DNA of 64,000 nucleotides from Parvularcula lutaonensis (GTDB lineage Bacteria; Pseudomonadota; Alphaproteobacteria; Caulobacterales; Parvularculaceae). The DNA lies in NCBI RefSeq assembly GCF_014651915.1, contig NZ_BMXU01000001.1, positions 124,001 to 188,000 of the forward strand, in the 5' to 3' direction. The notes beneath the pieces were generated by a model. It worked only from the letters and a program-made list of their open reading frames with translations, did not search any database and was not told where the DNA came from. Position 1 is the first letter of the stretch; every line of letters starts with the position of its first letter. Position numbers and translations under genes: made by a program. Shown here piece after piece: positions 42,118 to 51,473 of the stretch.

Positions 42118-44079
42118 TCAGAATTTCGGAAAGAAGTCGCCGTCCGCGCGGTCCATGCCGAGAGCGCGCTGGGCGGGTTTGAGGGGCTTCACCGCGAGAT
42201 CATCAATGTCGCCATCCTGATACGGCGCATCAGGCGCCTCCTCGCGCGCGGGCGCTTCCTTTTCCGGTGGGTCGAGGCTCGGTGTCTGGTTGTGTTGCAG
42301 ACCGCCCTCGTCTGACCCGGTCGGGCCCGCAGTTTGCGGAACAGGCTCAGCGCTGGCCAATAAACCAGCCCAGTCATGGCCCCGTCTCTCCGGGAGAAGC
42401 GGATCGACTGGCGCCGGCAATACGCGCGAGGTGAAGTTCTGGTCTAAAAAATAGCGAAGCTTCTTCGCCTTCAGGGGCCGCGCGCCCGAGACCATGACAA
42501 GCTCTTCGTCAGGAGGCAGCTGCATCACCTCGCCCGGTGTCAGGAGGGGGCGCTGGGTTTCCTGAGCCGAGACCATGACGTGGGAGAGCCAGGGCGCGAG
42601 GCGGTGACCGGCATAGTTGCGCTGGGCGCGTTGCTGCGTAGTTGTTCCGAGGGCGTCGGAAATCCGTTTCGCCGTTCGCTCATCATTGGTCGCAAAAGCG
42701 ATGCGCACATGACAGTTGTCTAGGATCGCATTGTTCGGCCCATAGGCCTTTTCGATCTGGTTCAGGGATTGGGCGATCAGATAGGCGCGCATGCCATAGC
42801 CCGCCATGAAGGCGAGCGCGCTTTCGAAGAAGTCGAGCCGTCCGAGTGCGGGAAACTCATCCAGCATCATCAGGAGCTTGTGCCGCGCGGCGCCCTTCTT
42901 GGGCAGTTCTTCCGTCAGCCTGCGTCCGATCTGGTTGAGGATCAGGCGCACCAGCGGCTTGGTTCGGGATATGTCTGAGGGCGGGATGACCAGATAGAGC
43001 GAGCATGGGTGCTCGCCCTCGATCAGGTCTGCGATACGCCAGTCGCTGTCGCTGGTCGCGCGCGCGATAACCGGGTCGCGATAGAGCCCCAGAAAGCTCA
43101 TGGCGGTGGAGAGCACGCCGGAGCGTTCATTCTCTGACTTGTTCAAAAGCTCGCGCGCCGCCTGAGCGACAACGGGATGTGCTGACGCCCCCAAATGCGG
43201 GGTTGTCATCATGGCGGACAGGGTCGCTTCGAAACTGCGCTCCGGGTCAGACAGAAACCGCGCGCAACCGGCCAGTGTCTTGTCTTCTTCGGTATAGAGC
43301 ACGTGCAGGATGACGCCCACAAGCAAGGCATGTCCTGTCTTTTCCCAATGGTTTCGGCGCTCCAGAGACCCTTCGGGATCGACGAGGATATCGGCGATGT
43401 TCTGGACGTCGCGCACTTCATTGTCGCCGCGCCGCACTTCGCTCAGAGGATTGAACCTGACGGAATCGGCATGGGTCGGTTCAAAGCGCAGGCAATGGGA
43501 AAACCGCGATCGCCAGCCCGAGGTCAGGTCCCAGTTCTCTCCCTTGATGTCGTGTATGACCGCGCTGCCGGTCCAGCCGAGAAGGGTCGGAACGACAAGG
43601 CCCACACCCTTGCCGGAGCGGGTCGGTGCGAAGGCCATCACGTGTTCCGGCCCGTCATGGCGCAGATACGCATTTTGCCATCGCCCGAGAAACACGCCGT
43701 CATCGACCAGAAGGCCCGCCTTGCGGACATCGCGCGCACTGGCCCAGCGGGCGGACCCATAAGTGGTCAGGTGCTTCTTTGATCGCGCGCGCAAAAGCGA
43801 TCCAATCACCGCAACAACAGCGCCCAGAAACCCGCCGCCTGCCGCCATGAACCCGGCCCGTGCAAACACGCCTGGAGCATACGCTTCGTAAGCGTACCAC
43901 CACTGGAACAGGCGCCAGGGGCGATAGATGGGCGTATCGCCCAAGATGAACCAGGGCCGCCCCAGTCCGGGCTGGTAGCCCAGCTCATGCGCCGTCCACT
44001 GCGTCGCCCCCCAGGTCGAGAACACAATGATCAGGCAGACTAGACAAAAGGTGCCGATAAGAACTTTGGTGCCGGTCAT
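42118..44079 (-). CDS. traG: TraG (VirD4-like) coupling protein
   Basis: A 653-residue type IV coupling ATPase from the ATG at 44079 with two N-terminal membrane segments (about 7-25 and 70-90), Walker A PTRSGKGVGLVVPTLL, Walker B MMLDEFPALGRL and the family motif RSGKG. It recruits the relaxase-DNA complex to the Trb channel. A motif 60 bp upstream of its start is shared with trbB. It is divergent from the defence operon. Confidence 0.94.
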   Translation of the reverse strand: MTGTKVLIGTFCLVCLIIVFSTWGATQWTAHELGYQPGLGRPWFILGDTPIYRPWRLFQWWYAYEAYAPGVFARAGFMAAGGGFLGAVVAVIGSLLRARSKKHLTTYGSARWASARDVRKAGLLVDDGVFLGRWQNAYLRHDGPEHVMAFAPTRSGKGVGLVVPTLLGWTGSAVIHDIKGENWDLTSGWRSRFSHCLRFEPTHADSVRFNPLSEVRRGDNEVRDVQNIADILVDPEGSLERRNHWEKTGHALLVGVILHVLYTEEDKTLAGCARFLSDPERSFEATLSAMMTTPHLGASAHPVVAQAARELLNKSENERSGVLSTAMSFLGLYRDPVIARATSDSDWRIADLIEGEHPCSLYLVIPPSDISRTKPLVRLILNQIGRRLTEELPKKGAARHKLLMMLDEFPALGRLDFFESALAFMAGYGMRAYLIAQSLNQIEKAYGPNNAILDNCHVRIAFATNDERTAKRISDALGTTTQQRAQRNYAGHRLAPWLSHVMVSAQETQRPLLTPGEVMQLPPDEELVMVSGARPLKAKKLRYFLDQNFTSRVLPAPVDPLLPERRGHDWAGLLASAEPVPQTAGPTGSDEGGLQHNQTPSLDPPEKEAPAREEAPDAPYQDGDIDDLAVKPLKPAQRALGMDRADGDFFPKF

Positions 44080-44138
44080 GATCCGCTCCGAACAGACAAG
44101 AGGAGCGCTCCAGCATTCGGCAAGACTACGCCGCCGAC

Positions 44139-44157
44139 CAGTTGGGAAAGGCGCAAA
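44139..44157 (-). promoter_or_regulatory. Motif upstream of traG shared with trbB
   Basis: cagttgggaaag-g-cgcaaa lies 60 bp before traG; see 35177-35195. Together with ttgcgcttttcaac at 44177-44190 it forms an imperfect inverted repeat (gttgggaaaggcgcaa / gttgaaaagcgcaa on the other strand), which could be an operator. Confidence 0.55.
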
Positions 44158-44204
44158 AGTTCGCAAGTCCTCGATGTTGCGCTTTTCAACTTGAGCGCGT
44201 CATT

Positions 44205-44239
44205 TTCCTGATTGCAGGAATCGTTAATCCCGCTTAACG
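44205..44239. promoter_or_regulatory. Two adjacent inverted repeats upstream of the WYL regulator
   Basis: ttcctg-attg-caggaa (44205-44220) and cgttaa-tcccgc-ttaacg (44222-44239) lie 72-106 bp before the regulator start. BrxR/CapW-type regulators bind inverted repeats ahead of their own operon, so one or both may be its operator. Confidence 0.5.
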
Positions 44240-44310
44240 TACGCGTGCAACTAGTTTCTGTGTGGGCAAAGTTTCTGGATCAATCATGTCGGCAGGAGGA
44301 CATGGGTGTA

Positions 44311-45153
44311 ATGAACAAGTCGGAGCTTCGCTGGGGCGTCGAGCGGCGTCTCGAATTCATCGAGTTCCGGCTGTATTGGGAGGGGCACGTGAACCGCGGC
44401 GATCTGATGGAAGTTTTTGGCGTCTCGGTGAACCAGGCCTCCACCGATCTTAACCGCTATCTCGAGCTCGCGCCGGGCAACATGGCCTATGACAAGAGCG
44501 AGCGGACCTATGTCCGTGCCGATGGTTTCGCGCCGAAGTTTTTGGAGCCCGATGCGGGACGATATCTCTCCCAGCTCCGTCTGCTGGATCAGGGGATCGT
44601 GGAGCGGTCCGACGCCTGGCTCGGCAGTCTGCCGGAATTCGAAGCCTCGCCAACCCCTGCGCGCGGTGTCGATGCGCCGATTCTCCGTTCGGTCCTGAAG
44701 GCGATCGAGAACCGGGAGGCGATTGAGGTTCGCTACCAATCCATGTCGCAACCTGAACCGGCCTGGCGTTGGATCGCACCCCACGCGCTCGGATTTGACG
44801 GGTTCCGCTGGCACGCCCGTGCATGGTGTTTCAAGGACGAGGGTTTCAAAGACTTCTTACTTTCGCGCATCCTGAAGGACCGCGCGCGCAAACCGTCAGA
44901 AATTGATCCGCAAACGGATAGCGACTGGCACAAGAAGGTCGATCTGGTTGTCGCGCCACACCCTGACCTGTCGGATGCGCAGCAGGCCGCTGTCGCTCTC
45001 GATTACGGAATGAAAAATGGCCGCACCACCCTCTCGGTCAGGAGTGCGATGCTCTACTACACATTGCGGCGTCTCGGCCTCGACACCGATCCTTCAGCAC
45101 GCGCACCGAAGGACCAGCAGATTGTGCTTGTCCGGCAGGAGATGACAGCATGA
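44311..45153 (+). CDS. BrxR/CapW-like wHTH-WYL transcriptional regulator
   Basis: A 280-residue protein; the ATG at 44311 is preferred because CAGGAGGA ends about 10 bases upstream. The N-terminal winged helix (RRLEFIEFRLYWEGHVNRGD, LMEVFGVSVNQASTDLNRYL) is typical of BrxR/CapW. The WYL domain (about 125-200, ALGFDGFRWHARAWCFKDEG) and a C-terminal WCX-like domain (about 210-280) follow. Members of this family repress BREX, CBASS and other defence operons until a ligand is sensed. Its stop overlaps the helicase start by 4 bases. Confidence 0.85.
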   Translation: MNKSELRWGVERRLEFIEFRLYWEGHVNRGDLMEVFGVSVNQASTDLNRYLELAPGNMAYDKSERTYVRADGFAPKFLEPDAGRYLSQLRLLDQGIVERSDAWLGSLPEFEASPTPARGVDAPILRSVLKAIENREAIEVRYQSMSQPEPAWRWIAPHALGFDGFRWHARAWCFKDEGFKDFLLSRILKDRARKPSEIDPQTDSDWHKKVDLVVAPHPDLSDAQQAAVALDYGMKNGRTTLSVRSAMLYYTLRRLGLDTDPSARAPKDQQIVLVRQEMTA

Positions 45154-48100
45154 ACCGGCTCGAAGACTTGAAACCCGGCAGCCTCGTAACAGGGGTCGCG
45201 CCCGGTCCCGCGGTGGAGATAATTTCGGTTGAGTGGATTGGCGACCAGGCCATCAATGTCGTTTATCGCTCCTCTTCAGGTGCACCTTCGGAGACAACGC
45301 TTTATCGGGATGACGAGTTTCGTCTGAAGGTCGAGGAGTCGGGAAGGCTTTGGTCCTTCGATGCAGACGGGTCGATGCTGCGTCTTGTTACTGAAGCCAA
45401 TCGCATAAAGCTCGCACACTACTTCGACCCTTATCTTGCAATCCATACGAGCCTCGTCGACCCGCTTCCACATCAGATTTCCGCTGTTTATGGCGAAATG
45501 CTGCCACGACAGCCTCTTCGCTTTCTTTTGGCTGACGATCCCGGTGCAGGAAAAACAATTATGGCCGGCCTCCTCATCAAGGAGTTGATGGCGCGAAGCG
45601 ACCTTGATCGTTGCCTTGTCGTTGCGCCTGGAAGCCTTGTTGAGCAGTGGCAGGATGAACTTGGCGAGAAATTCTCGCTTGAATTCGACATCCTCACCAA
45701 GGACATGATCGAAACTTCGAGGTCTGGAAATGCCTTCAATGATCGAAACCGCTTAATTGCGCGCCTCGACGTGCTCGCACGGAATGAGGATCTCCAAGAG
45801 AAGCTGGCGGCCTCTACCGAATGGGACCTGATCATTTGCGACGAAGCCCATCGCATGTCGGCGAGCTATTTCGGTGGGGAGGTGAAATACACGAAGCGAT
45901 ATCAGCTTGGACAGCACCTTGGGCGGTTGTGTCGTCACCTGCTCCTGATGACCGCCACACCTCATAACGGCAAGGAAGAGGACTTCCAGCTGTTCATGGC
46001 CCTACTTGACGGGGATCGCTTCGAAGGTCGATTTCGGGACGGCGTCCACTATGCCGACAGCGCGGACATGATGCGGAGGCTGACCAAAGAAGAGTTGCTG
46101 AAGTTCGACGGTCGTCCGCTCTTCCCCGAGCGGAGGGCCTACACTGTCAAATACGATCTCTCGCCGGAAGAAGCTGCTCTCTACAGTGCTGTGACCGAAT
46201 ATGTTCGCAATGAAATGAACCGTGTACAGCGGTTTGCAGAAACGGACGGCAGAAAGCGAAACAATGTAGGCTTCGCGCTTCAGATTCTTCAGAGACGCCT
46301 CGCCTCGTCACCGGCGGCGATTTACCAGTCTCTCAAACGACGCCGGGAACGGCTCGAAAATGAACTTGCAGAAGCGCGGCTATCGCGAAGAGGCGCACGG
46401 TCCGGTCTGGATGCAGAGGCGGTTTCAGACGAAGTCCTGAAAAACATCGAGGAGCTTGGTCAGGACGAGATTGATGATCTTGAGGATCTGATCTCAACAG
46501 GGGCCACAACTGCCGAAACGGTTGAACAGCTCGAACTGGAAGTCGAGACCTTGAAAGGCCTCGAATCGATGGCCCTTGAGGTTCTGCGTTCAGGCAAGGA
46601 TACCAAGTGGACGCAGCTTGACCGGATCCTCGACGATGATCTGATGATCGATAGCGACGGCAATCGCCGCAAACTGATCATTTTCACAGAGCCGAAGGAC
46701 ACCCTCTTTTATCTCACAGAGAAGGTACGTGCACGTTTGGGGCGTCCTGATGCTGTCGAGGTCATTCACGGCGGCGTCACGCGTGAGGAGCGCCGCAAGG
46801 TCGTAGAGCGGTTCATGCAGGACCGTGACATGCTGGTTCTGATCGCCAATGATGCGGCTGGCGAGGGCGTGAACCTCCAGCGCGGGCATTTGATGGTCAA
46901 TTATGACCTGCCCTGGAACCCCAACAAGATCGAGCAGCGGTTCGGCCGTATACACCGGATCGGACAGATGGAGGTTTGTCATCTCTGGAACCTCGTTGCG
47001 GCCGATACGCGAGAAGGCGAAGTCTACGCGCGCCTGCTCGACAAGCTTGAGGCCGCACGTGAAGCGCTCGGTGGTCGGGTCTATGATGTGCTTGGCGAAC
47101 TCTTTGAGGGCACTGCCCTGCGCGATCTCCTCTTCGAGGCAATCCGCTATGGCGAGCAGGATGATGTAAAAGCCAAACTGTTCGAGGCGGTGGACGGCGC
47201 GGTCGATCAGCGACATCTGATGGATCTCTTGCAGCGACGCCAACTCACAAATGACACAATGCCTGCCGCGCGAGTGCAGGAGTTGCGGCTCGAGATGGAA
47301 CGGGCTGAAGCGCAGCGCCTTCAGCCGCATCATATCCAGAGCTTCTTCGTGGAAGCGTTCAAACAGCTCGGTGGACAGATCAAGAAGCGTGAGGAAGGCC
47401 GGTTCGAGATCACACATGTGCCGATGAGCATTCGCGAACGCGACCGGCAAATCGGCACTGGCGCGCCGGTCCAGAAGAAATACGAGCGCATCTGTTTTGA
47501 GAAATCCCGCATCAACCAGCAACCGGTCGCGGCCTTTGTCTGTCCCGGTCATCCGCTCCTTGAAGCCGTGATCAGCCTGATCCGGGAACAGTATGACCAC
47601 CTGATGAAGCAGGGCGCGGTGCTCGTGGACGACACCGACTCCGGCGAAGACATCGGTGCGCTCTTTCTGCTTGAGCACAGCGTTCAGGACGCTCGTCCCA
47701 CAGCGACCGGCAAGCCACATATCATATCCGAACGACTGCAATTCGCGACCATCGACAAGGCGGGTCAGGCTACCAATGCCGGTATCGCACCTCATCTCAA
47801 TCTCAGTCCGGCTGAGACATACGAAATCGACGCCGTGCGCGATCTTCTCGATGCGGACTGGCTGCGCGGTAATCTTGAAAAGACAGCGATCGGGTTTGCC
47901 ACCATTGAGCTCGCACAATCCCATGTCGCCGAAGTCAAGGCGCGCCGCCTCCCGGAAATTGACAAGGTCGAGCAGGAAGTTCAGGCGCGCCTGAAGAAGG
48001 AGATCAATTACTGGGATGCCCGCGCCTTCGAACTGAAGGAAGAAGAACGCGCCGGCAAGAAGACCCGCGTCAATTGGCAGAATGCGGAGCGCCGGGCCGA

Positions 48101-48662
48101 GGACCTGGCCGAACGCCTGAAACGTCGCATGATGGTGCTGGAGCAAGAGCGGTTCATCTCGGCCCAGCCGCCCCGCGTGCGCGGCGGCATGGTGGTCATT
48201 CCACGTGGGCTCTTGGGTGCTCGCCTGCCGCGCCCAGACGTGGCGGGTGGAAAACCCTCTGGCTTCGCCGAGGACCCGGTCGCGCGCCGCGAAATCGAGC
48301 TGAAAGCGATGGACGCCGTGATGGCGGCGGAGCGGGGCCTCGGGAATACGCCAACGGACGTTTCGGCCCAGAAGGTTGGATATGACATCGCCTCGTTTGA
48401 TCCGAAAACGGAGCACCTTCGCTTCATCGAGGTGAAGGGGCGCATTGATGGCGCGGACACCATCATGGTCACGCGCCAGGAAGTCATCACCTCGCTACAC
48501 GAACCGGACAAATTCATTCTGGCCATTGTGCAGGTGGAGAACGGGTTTGCCCGAGAGCCGCGCTATGTGCGCCGCCCCTTCACACAGGAACCGGAATTCG
48601 GTGTGACCGCTATTCAGGTAAACATGAAACAACTTCTTGAACGCTCAGAAAGCCCCGCATGA
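45150..48662 (+). CDS. Hma helicase: SNF2-type DEAH helicase with C-terminal DUF3883
   Basis: A 1170-residue protein. Walker A DDPGAGKTIMAG (about 129-140), DEAH (231-234), MTATPHNG, and in the second lobe NDAAGEGVNLQ and EQRFGRIHRIGQ are all present. The C-terminal ~130 residues hold a DUF3883-like domain (VGYDIASFDPKTEHLRFIEV, KGRIDG) with a D...E-V-K pattern resembling restriction-endonuclease folds. In the helicase-methylase-ATPase (Hma) defence architecture this gene precedes the methylase, as here (4-bp overlap). DrmD of DISARM is related, but no other drm genes are present. Confidence 0.87.
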   Translation: MNRLEDLKPGSLVTGVAPGPAVEIISVEWIGDQAINVVYRSSSGAPSETTLYRDDEFRLKVEESGRLWSFDADGSMLRLVTEANRIKLAHYFDPYLAIHTSLVDPLPHQISAVYGEMLPRQPLRFLLADDPGAGKTIMAGLLIKELMARSDLDRCLVVAPGSLVEQWQDELGEKFSLEFDILTKDMIETSRSGNAFNDRNRLIARLDVLARNEDLQEKLAASTEWDLIICDEAHRMSASYFGGEVKYTKRYQLGQHLGRLCRHLLLMTATPHNGKEEDFQLFMALLDGDRFEGRFRDGVHYADSADMMRRLTKEELLKFDGRPLFPERRAYTVKYDLSPEEAALYSAVTEYVRNEMNRVQRFAETDGRKRNNVGFALQILQRRLASSPAAIYQSLKRRRERLENELAEARLSRRGARSGLDAEAVSDEVLKNIEELGQDEIDDLEDLISTGATTAETVEQLELEVETLKGLESMALEVLRSGKDTKWTQLDRILDDDLMIDSDGNRRKLIIFTEPKDTLFYLTEKVRARLGRPDAVEVIHGGVTREERRKVVERFMQDRDMLVLIANDAAGEGVNLQRGHLMVNYDLPWNPNKIEQRFGRIHRIGQMEVCHLWNLVAADTREGEVYARLLDKLEAAREALGGRVYDVLGELFEGTALRDLLFEAIRYGEQDDVKAKLFEAVDGAVDQRHLMDLLQRRQLTNDTMPAARVQELRLEMERAEAQRLQPHHIQSFFVEAFKQLGGQIKKREEGRFEITHVPMSIRERDRQIGTGAPVQKKYERICFEKSRINQQPVAAFVCPGHPLLEAVISLIREQYDHLMKQGAVLVDDTDSGEDIGALFLLEHSVQDARPTATGKPHIISERLQFATIDKAGQATNAGIAPHLNLSPAETYEIDAVRDLLDADWLRGNLEKTAIGFATIELAQSHVAEVKARRLPEIDKVEQEVQARLKKEINYWDARAFELKEEERAGKKTRVNWQNAERRAEDLAERLKRRMMVLEQERFISAQPPRVRGGMVVIPRGLLGARLPRPDVAGGKPSGFAEDPVARREIELKAMDAVMAAERGLGNTPTDVSAQKVGYDIASFDPKTEHLRFIEVKGRIDGADTIMVTRQEVITSLHEPDKFILAIVQVENGFAREPRYVRRPFTQEPEFGVTAIQVNMKQLLERSESPA

Positions 48663-51460
48663 CCCCCACGCCCTACAAAAAGAAACTCATCGAAGTGGCC
48701 ATTCCGCTGGAGGCGATCAATGCGGCGTCGGCGCGGGAGAAGTCTATCCGGCACGGGCATCCGTCGACGCTCCATCTGTGGTGGGCGCGGCGGCCTTTGG
48801 CGGCGTGCCGGGCGGTGTTGTTTGCGCAGCTGGTGGATGATCCTTCCAGCCATCCGGACAAGTTCCCGACGCCGGAAGATCAGGAGGCGGAACGCAAGCG
48901 CTTGTTCAAGATCATTGAAGACCTCGTGAAGTGGGAGAACTCCACCAATGAGGAGGTGCTGGAGCGGGCGCGCGCGGAAATCCGCAAGAGCTGCGGCGAT
49001 GAATTGCCGCCGGTCTACGACCCGTTCTCGGGCGGCGGGTCGATCCCGCTGGAGGCGCAGCGCCTCGGCCTGCCGGCTTATGGGTCGGACCTGAACCCCG
49101 TGGCGGTGATGATCGGCAAGGCGATGATCGAGATCCCGCCGAAGTTCAAGGATCAGCCGCCCATCCATCCGGGGCCGAAGGCGCGGACGCATTACCGCAA
49201 TGCGGAGGGCCTCGCCGAGGATGTGAAGTATTACGGCGAATGGATGCGCGAGCGGGCGTTCGAGCGCATCGGGCATCTCTACCCGCAGGTGGACCTGCCG
49301 AAAGAGTATGGCGGCGGCAAGGCGACGGTGATCGCCACGATTTGGGCGCGCAGCGTGCCGAGCCCGGACCCTGCCTTTTCAGATGTTCACGTTCCGATTG
49401 CATCCAGCTTTCTCCTGAGTTCAAAGAAGGGGAAAGAAGTCTGGATCGAGACAGTCGTAAACAAGCAAGCAAAGACGATTAGCTACCGCATTCGACACGG
49501 TGGAACGAAGGCAGAGATCGCGGCCGCAAAAGATGGCTCCAAGGCCGGACGGGGCGCTAACTTCCGCTGTTTGTTCTCCGGAGCCGCGATTACACCGGAG
49601 CACGTCAGGAACGCGGCCAACACTGGAACATTGTCTCAATCACTCATAGCCATTGTGGCCGAGGGCACGCGCGGCCGTGTCTATCTTGATCCTACTTCGG
49701 AACAGGAGAGTGCGGCATTCGCGGAGCCCCCCCAAGAGCGACATGACATCAGGTTCGAACCGAAGGCTCTGGGCTTTAGGATTGGCAACTATGGCATGAC
49801 AACCTTCGGCGATCTCTTTACGGATCGCCAGACAATCGCCCTAAATACATTCAGTGATCTGGTTTTCGAAGCGCATCAAGAAGTCGAGCGGGATGCATTG
49901 TCAAAAGGTTTCGACGGAGACCAGAAATCCCTTGCTGATGGCGGCAAAGGGGCGCCCGCTTATGCAGATGCAGTAAGTGTATACTTGGCCTTCGCGGTTG
50001 GACGCTCTGCGAACACACTCTGCACCCTGGCGAGGTGGACACCAGATCGGCAGCAGACTGTAACTGTCTTTTCCCGCCAAGCCCTGCCAATGACGTGGGA
50101 TTATCCCGATGTGAACCCGTTCAGTGGGGCGGCCGGCGACTACACTACTTCGATCTCAGGCGTCACAAAGGGTTTGTTTGGATTGGGCGCTGGTGAGTTT
50201 GGTCTTGTCAAACAAGCAGACGCTCAAACTGTGGAATATCCTCCGCAGGTAGTCATCTCAACCGATCCGCCCTACTACGACAACATTGGATACGCCGACC
50301 TCTCTGACTTTTTCTTTCATTGGATGCGCCGCGGTCTGAAGCATCAGTTTCCTGACCTTTTTGGATTGCTTGCAGTGCCGAAGAACGAGGAACTCGTTGC
50401 AACGCCGGTACGGCATGGTGGTCCGGAAGCGGCACATGACTTCTTCCTCAATGGAATGCGTCAAGTGGTTGGGAATATGGCTCGTCAATCGTCTGACGAT
50501 ATCCCAGCAACAATTTATTATGCGTTCAAGCAAAGTGAAATCGATCAGGAGGGAATCAGCTCTACCGGCTGGGCCACATTCCTCGATGCGGTAGTCGCGG
50601 CAGGCTATCAGGTTGTGGGAACTTGGCCGATGCGCACCGAGTTGGCGAACCGAATGCGAGGTATTGGCGCGAACGCCCTCGCCAACTCGGTCGTTCTCGT
50701 CTGCCGCAAGAAGGAAGCCTCGGCCGAGGTCATCACCCGCGCCGAGTTCATCCGCGCCCTGAAACGCGAACTGCCCCCGGCCATTGCCGAACTTCAGGCC
50801 GCCAATATCGCCCCGGCCGACATGCCGCAATCGGCCATCGGCCCCGGCATGGGCGTGTTCTCGCGCTATGCGGCTGTGCTCGAAAGTGATGACACCCATA
50901 TGAGCGTGAAGACCGCGCTGCAGCTCATCAACAAGGAGCTGCAAGAGTATCTGGAGGGCGTCGTTGGTGATCTTGATGACGAAACGCGGTTCGCCATAAC
51001 CTGGTACGAACAACACGGTCTGAAACCGGGCGATTACGGCGTCGCCGATAACCTCGCACGCGCGCGCGGCATCTCCGTTGAAGCCGTCAAACATGCCGGG
51101 ATCGTAGAGAGCGCGGCGGGCAAGGTGCGTATTCTGCGCCGCGATGAGCTGGACGCGGACTGGGCGCCGGAAACGGACAAGCACCTCACCATCTGGGAAA
51201 TGCTGCAGTATCTCATCCGCCTGCATGAGGCGAGCGGGCTGTCCGAGGACGCCGCCGCGCTGCTCAAGCGCTATGGCGCGCAGGCCGACGCGGTGAAAGA
51301 CCTTGCCTATTGTCTCTATGACATCGCCGCCAATAAGCGCCGCGAGGCAAGCGAGGCGACGGCCTACAACGCGCTGATTGCCGACTGGACAGAACTCAGC
51401 CGCATGGCCGCCAGCGTCTCCCTCGAAGACGCAAACCGCCAGCTGTTCTTTGATGTTTGA
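48659..51460 (+). CDS. Hma DNA methylase, DUF1156
   Basis: A 933-residue DNA methyltransferase. The N-terminal DUF1156 begins KKLIEVAIPLEAINAASARE, with HPSTLHLWWARRPLAACR. The SAM-binding motif is D121-PFSGGG and the catalytic motif D536-PPY, typical of N6-adenine or N4-cytosine methylation. The central part (about 49370-50690) has visibly lower GC than both ends, so the gene is mosaic. It probably marks host DNA so that the helicase and ATPase attack only unmodified DNA; the target site cannot be read. Confidence 0.88.
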   Translation: MTPTPYKKKLIEVAIPLEAINAASAREKSIRHGHPSTLHLWWARRPLAACRAVLFAQLVDDPSSHPDKFPTPEDQEAERKRLFKIIEDLVKWENSTNEEVLERARAEIRKSCGDELPPVYDPFSGGGSIPLEAQRLGLPAYGSDLNPVAVMIGKAMIEIPPKFKDQPPIHPGPKARTHYRNAEGLAEDVKYYGEWMRERAFERIGHLYPQVDLPKEYGGGKATVIATIWARSVPSPDPAFSDVHVPIASSFLLSSKKGKEVWIETVVNKQAKTISYRIRHGGTKAEIAAAKDGSKAGRGANFRCLFSGAAITPEHVRNAANTGTLSQSLIAIVAEGTRGRVYLDPTSEQESAAFAEPPQERHDIRFEPKALGFRIGNYGMTTFGDLFTDRQTIALNTFSDLVFEAHQEVERDALSKGFDGDQKSLADGGKGAPAYADAVSVYLAFAVGRSANTLCTLARWTPDRQQTVTVFSRQALPMTWDYPDVNPFSGAAGDYTTSISGVTKGLFGLGAGEFGLVKQADAQTVEYPPQVVISTDPPYYDNIGYADLSDFFFHWMRRGLKHQFPDLFGLLAVPKNEELVATPVRHGGPEAAHDFFLNGMRQVVGNMARQSSDDIPATIYYAFKQSEIDQEGISSTGWATFLDAVVAAGYQVVGTWPMRTELANRMRGIGANALANSVVLVCRKKEASAEVITRAEFIRALKRELPPAIAELQAANIAPADMPQSAIGPGMGVFSRYAAVLESDDTHMSVKTALQLINKELQEYLEGVVGDLDDETRFAITWYEQHGLKPGDYGVADNLARARGISVEAVKHAGIVESAAGKVRILRRDELDADWAPETDKHLTIWEMLQYLIRLHEASGLSEDAAALLKRYGAQADAVKDLAYCLYDIAANKRREASEATAYNALIADWTELSRMAASVSLEDANRQLFFDV

Positions 51461-51473
51461 GGAGTAAACCGAG

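Noticed and set aside
46590-48416. 608-codon open frame antisense to the Hma helicase
   Set aside because: It mirrors a real helicase gene with clear motifs on the other strand; its protein is rich in His and Leu with no domain I recognise, and such long shadow frames are common in GC-rich coding DNA.
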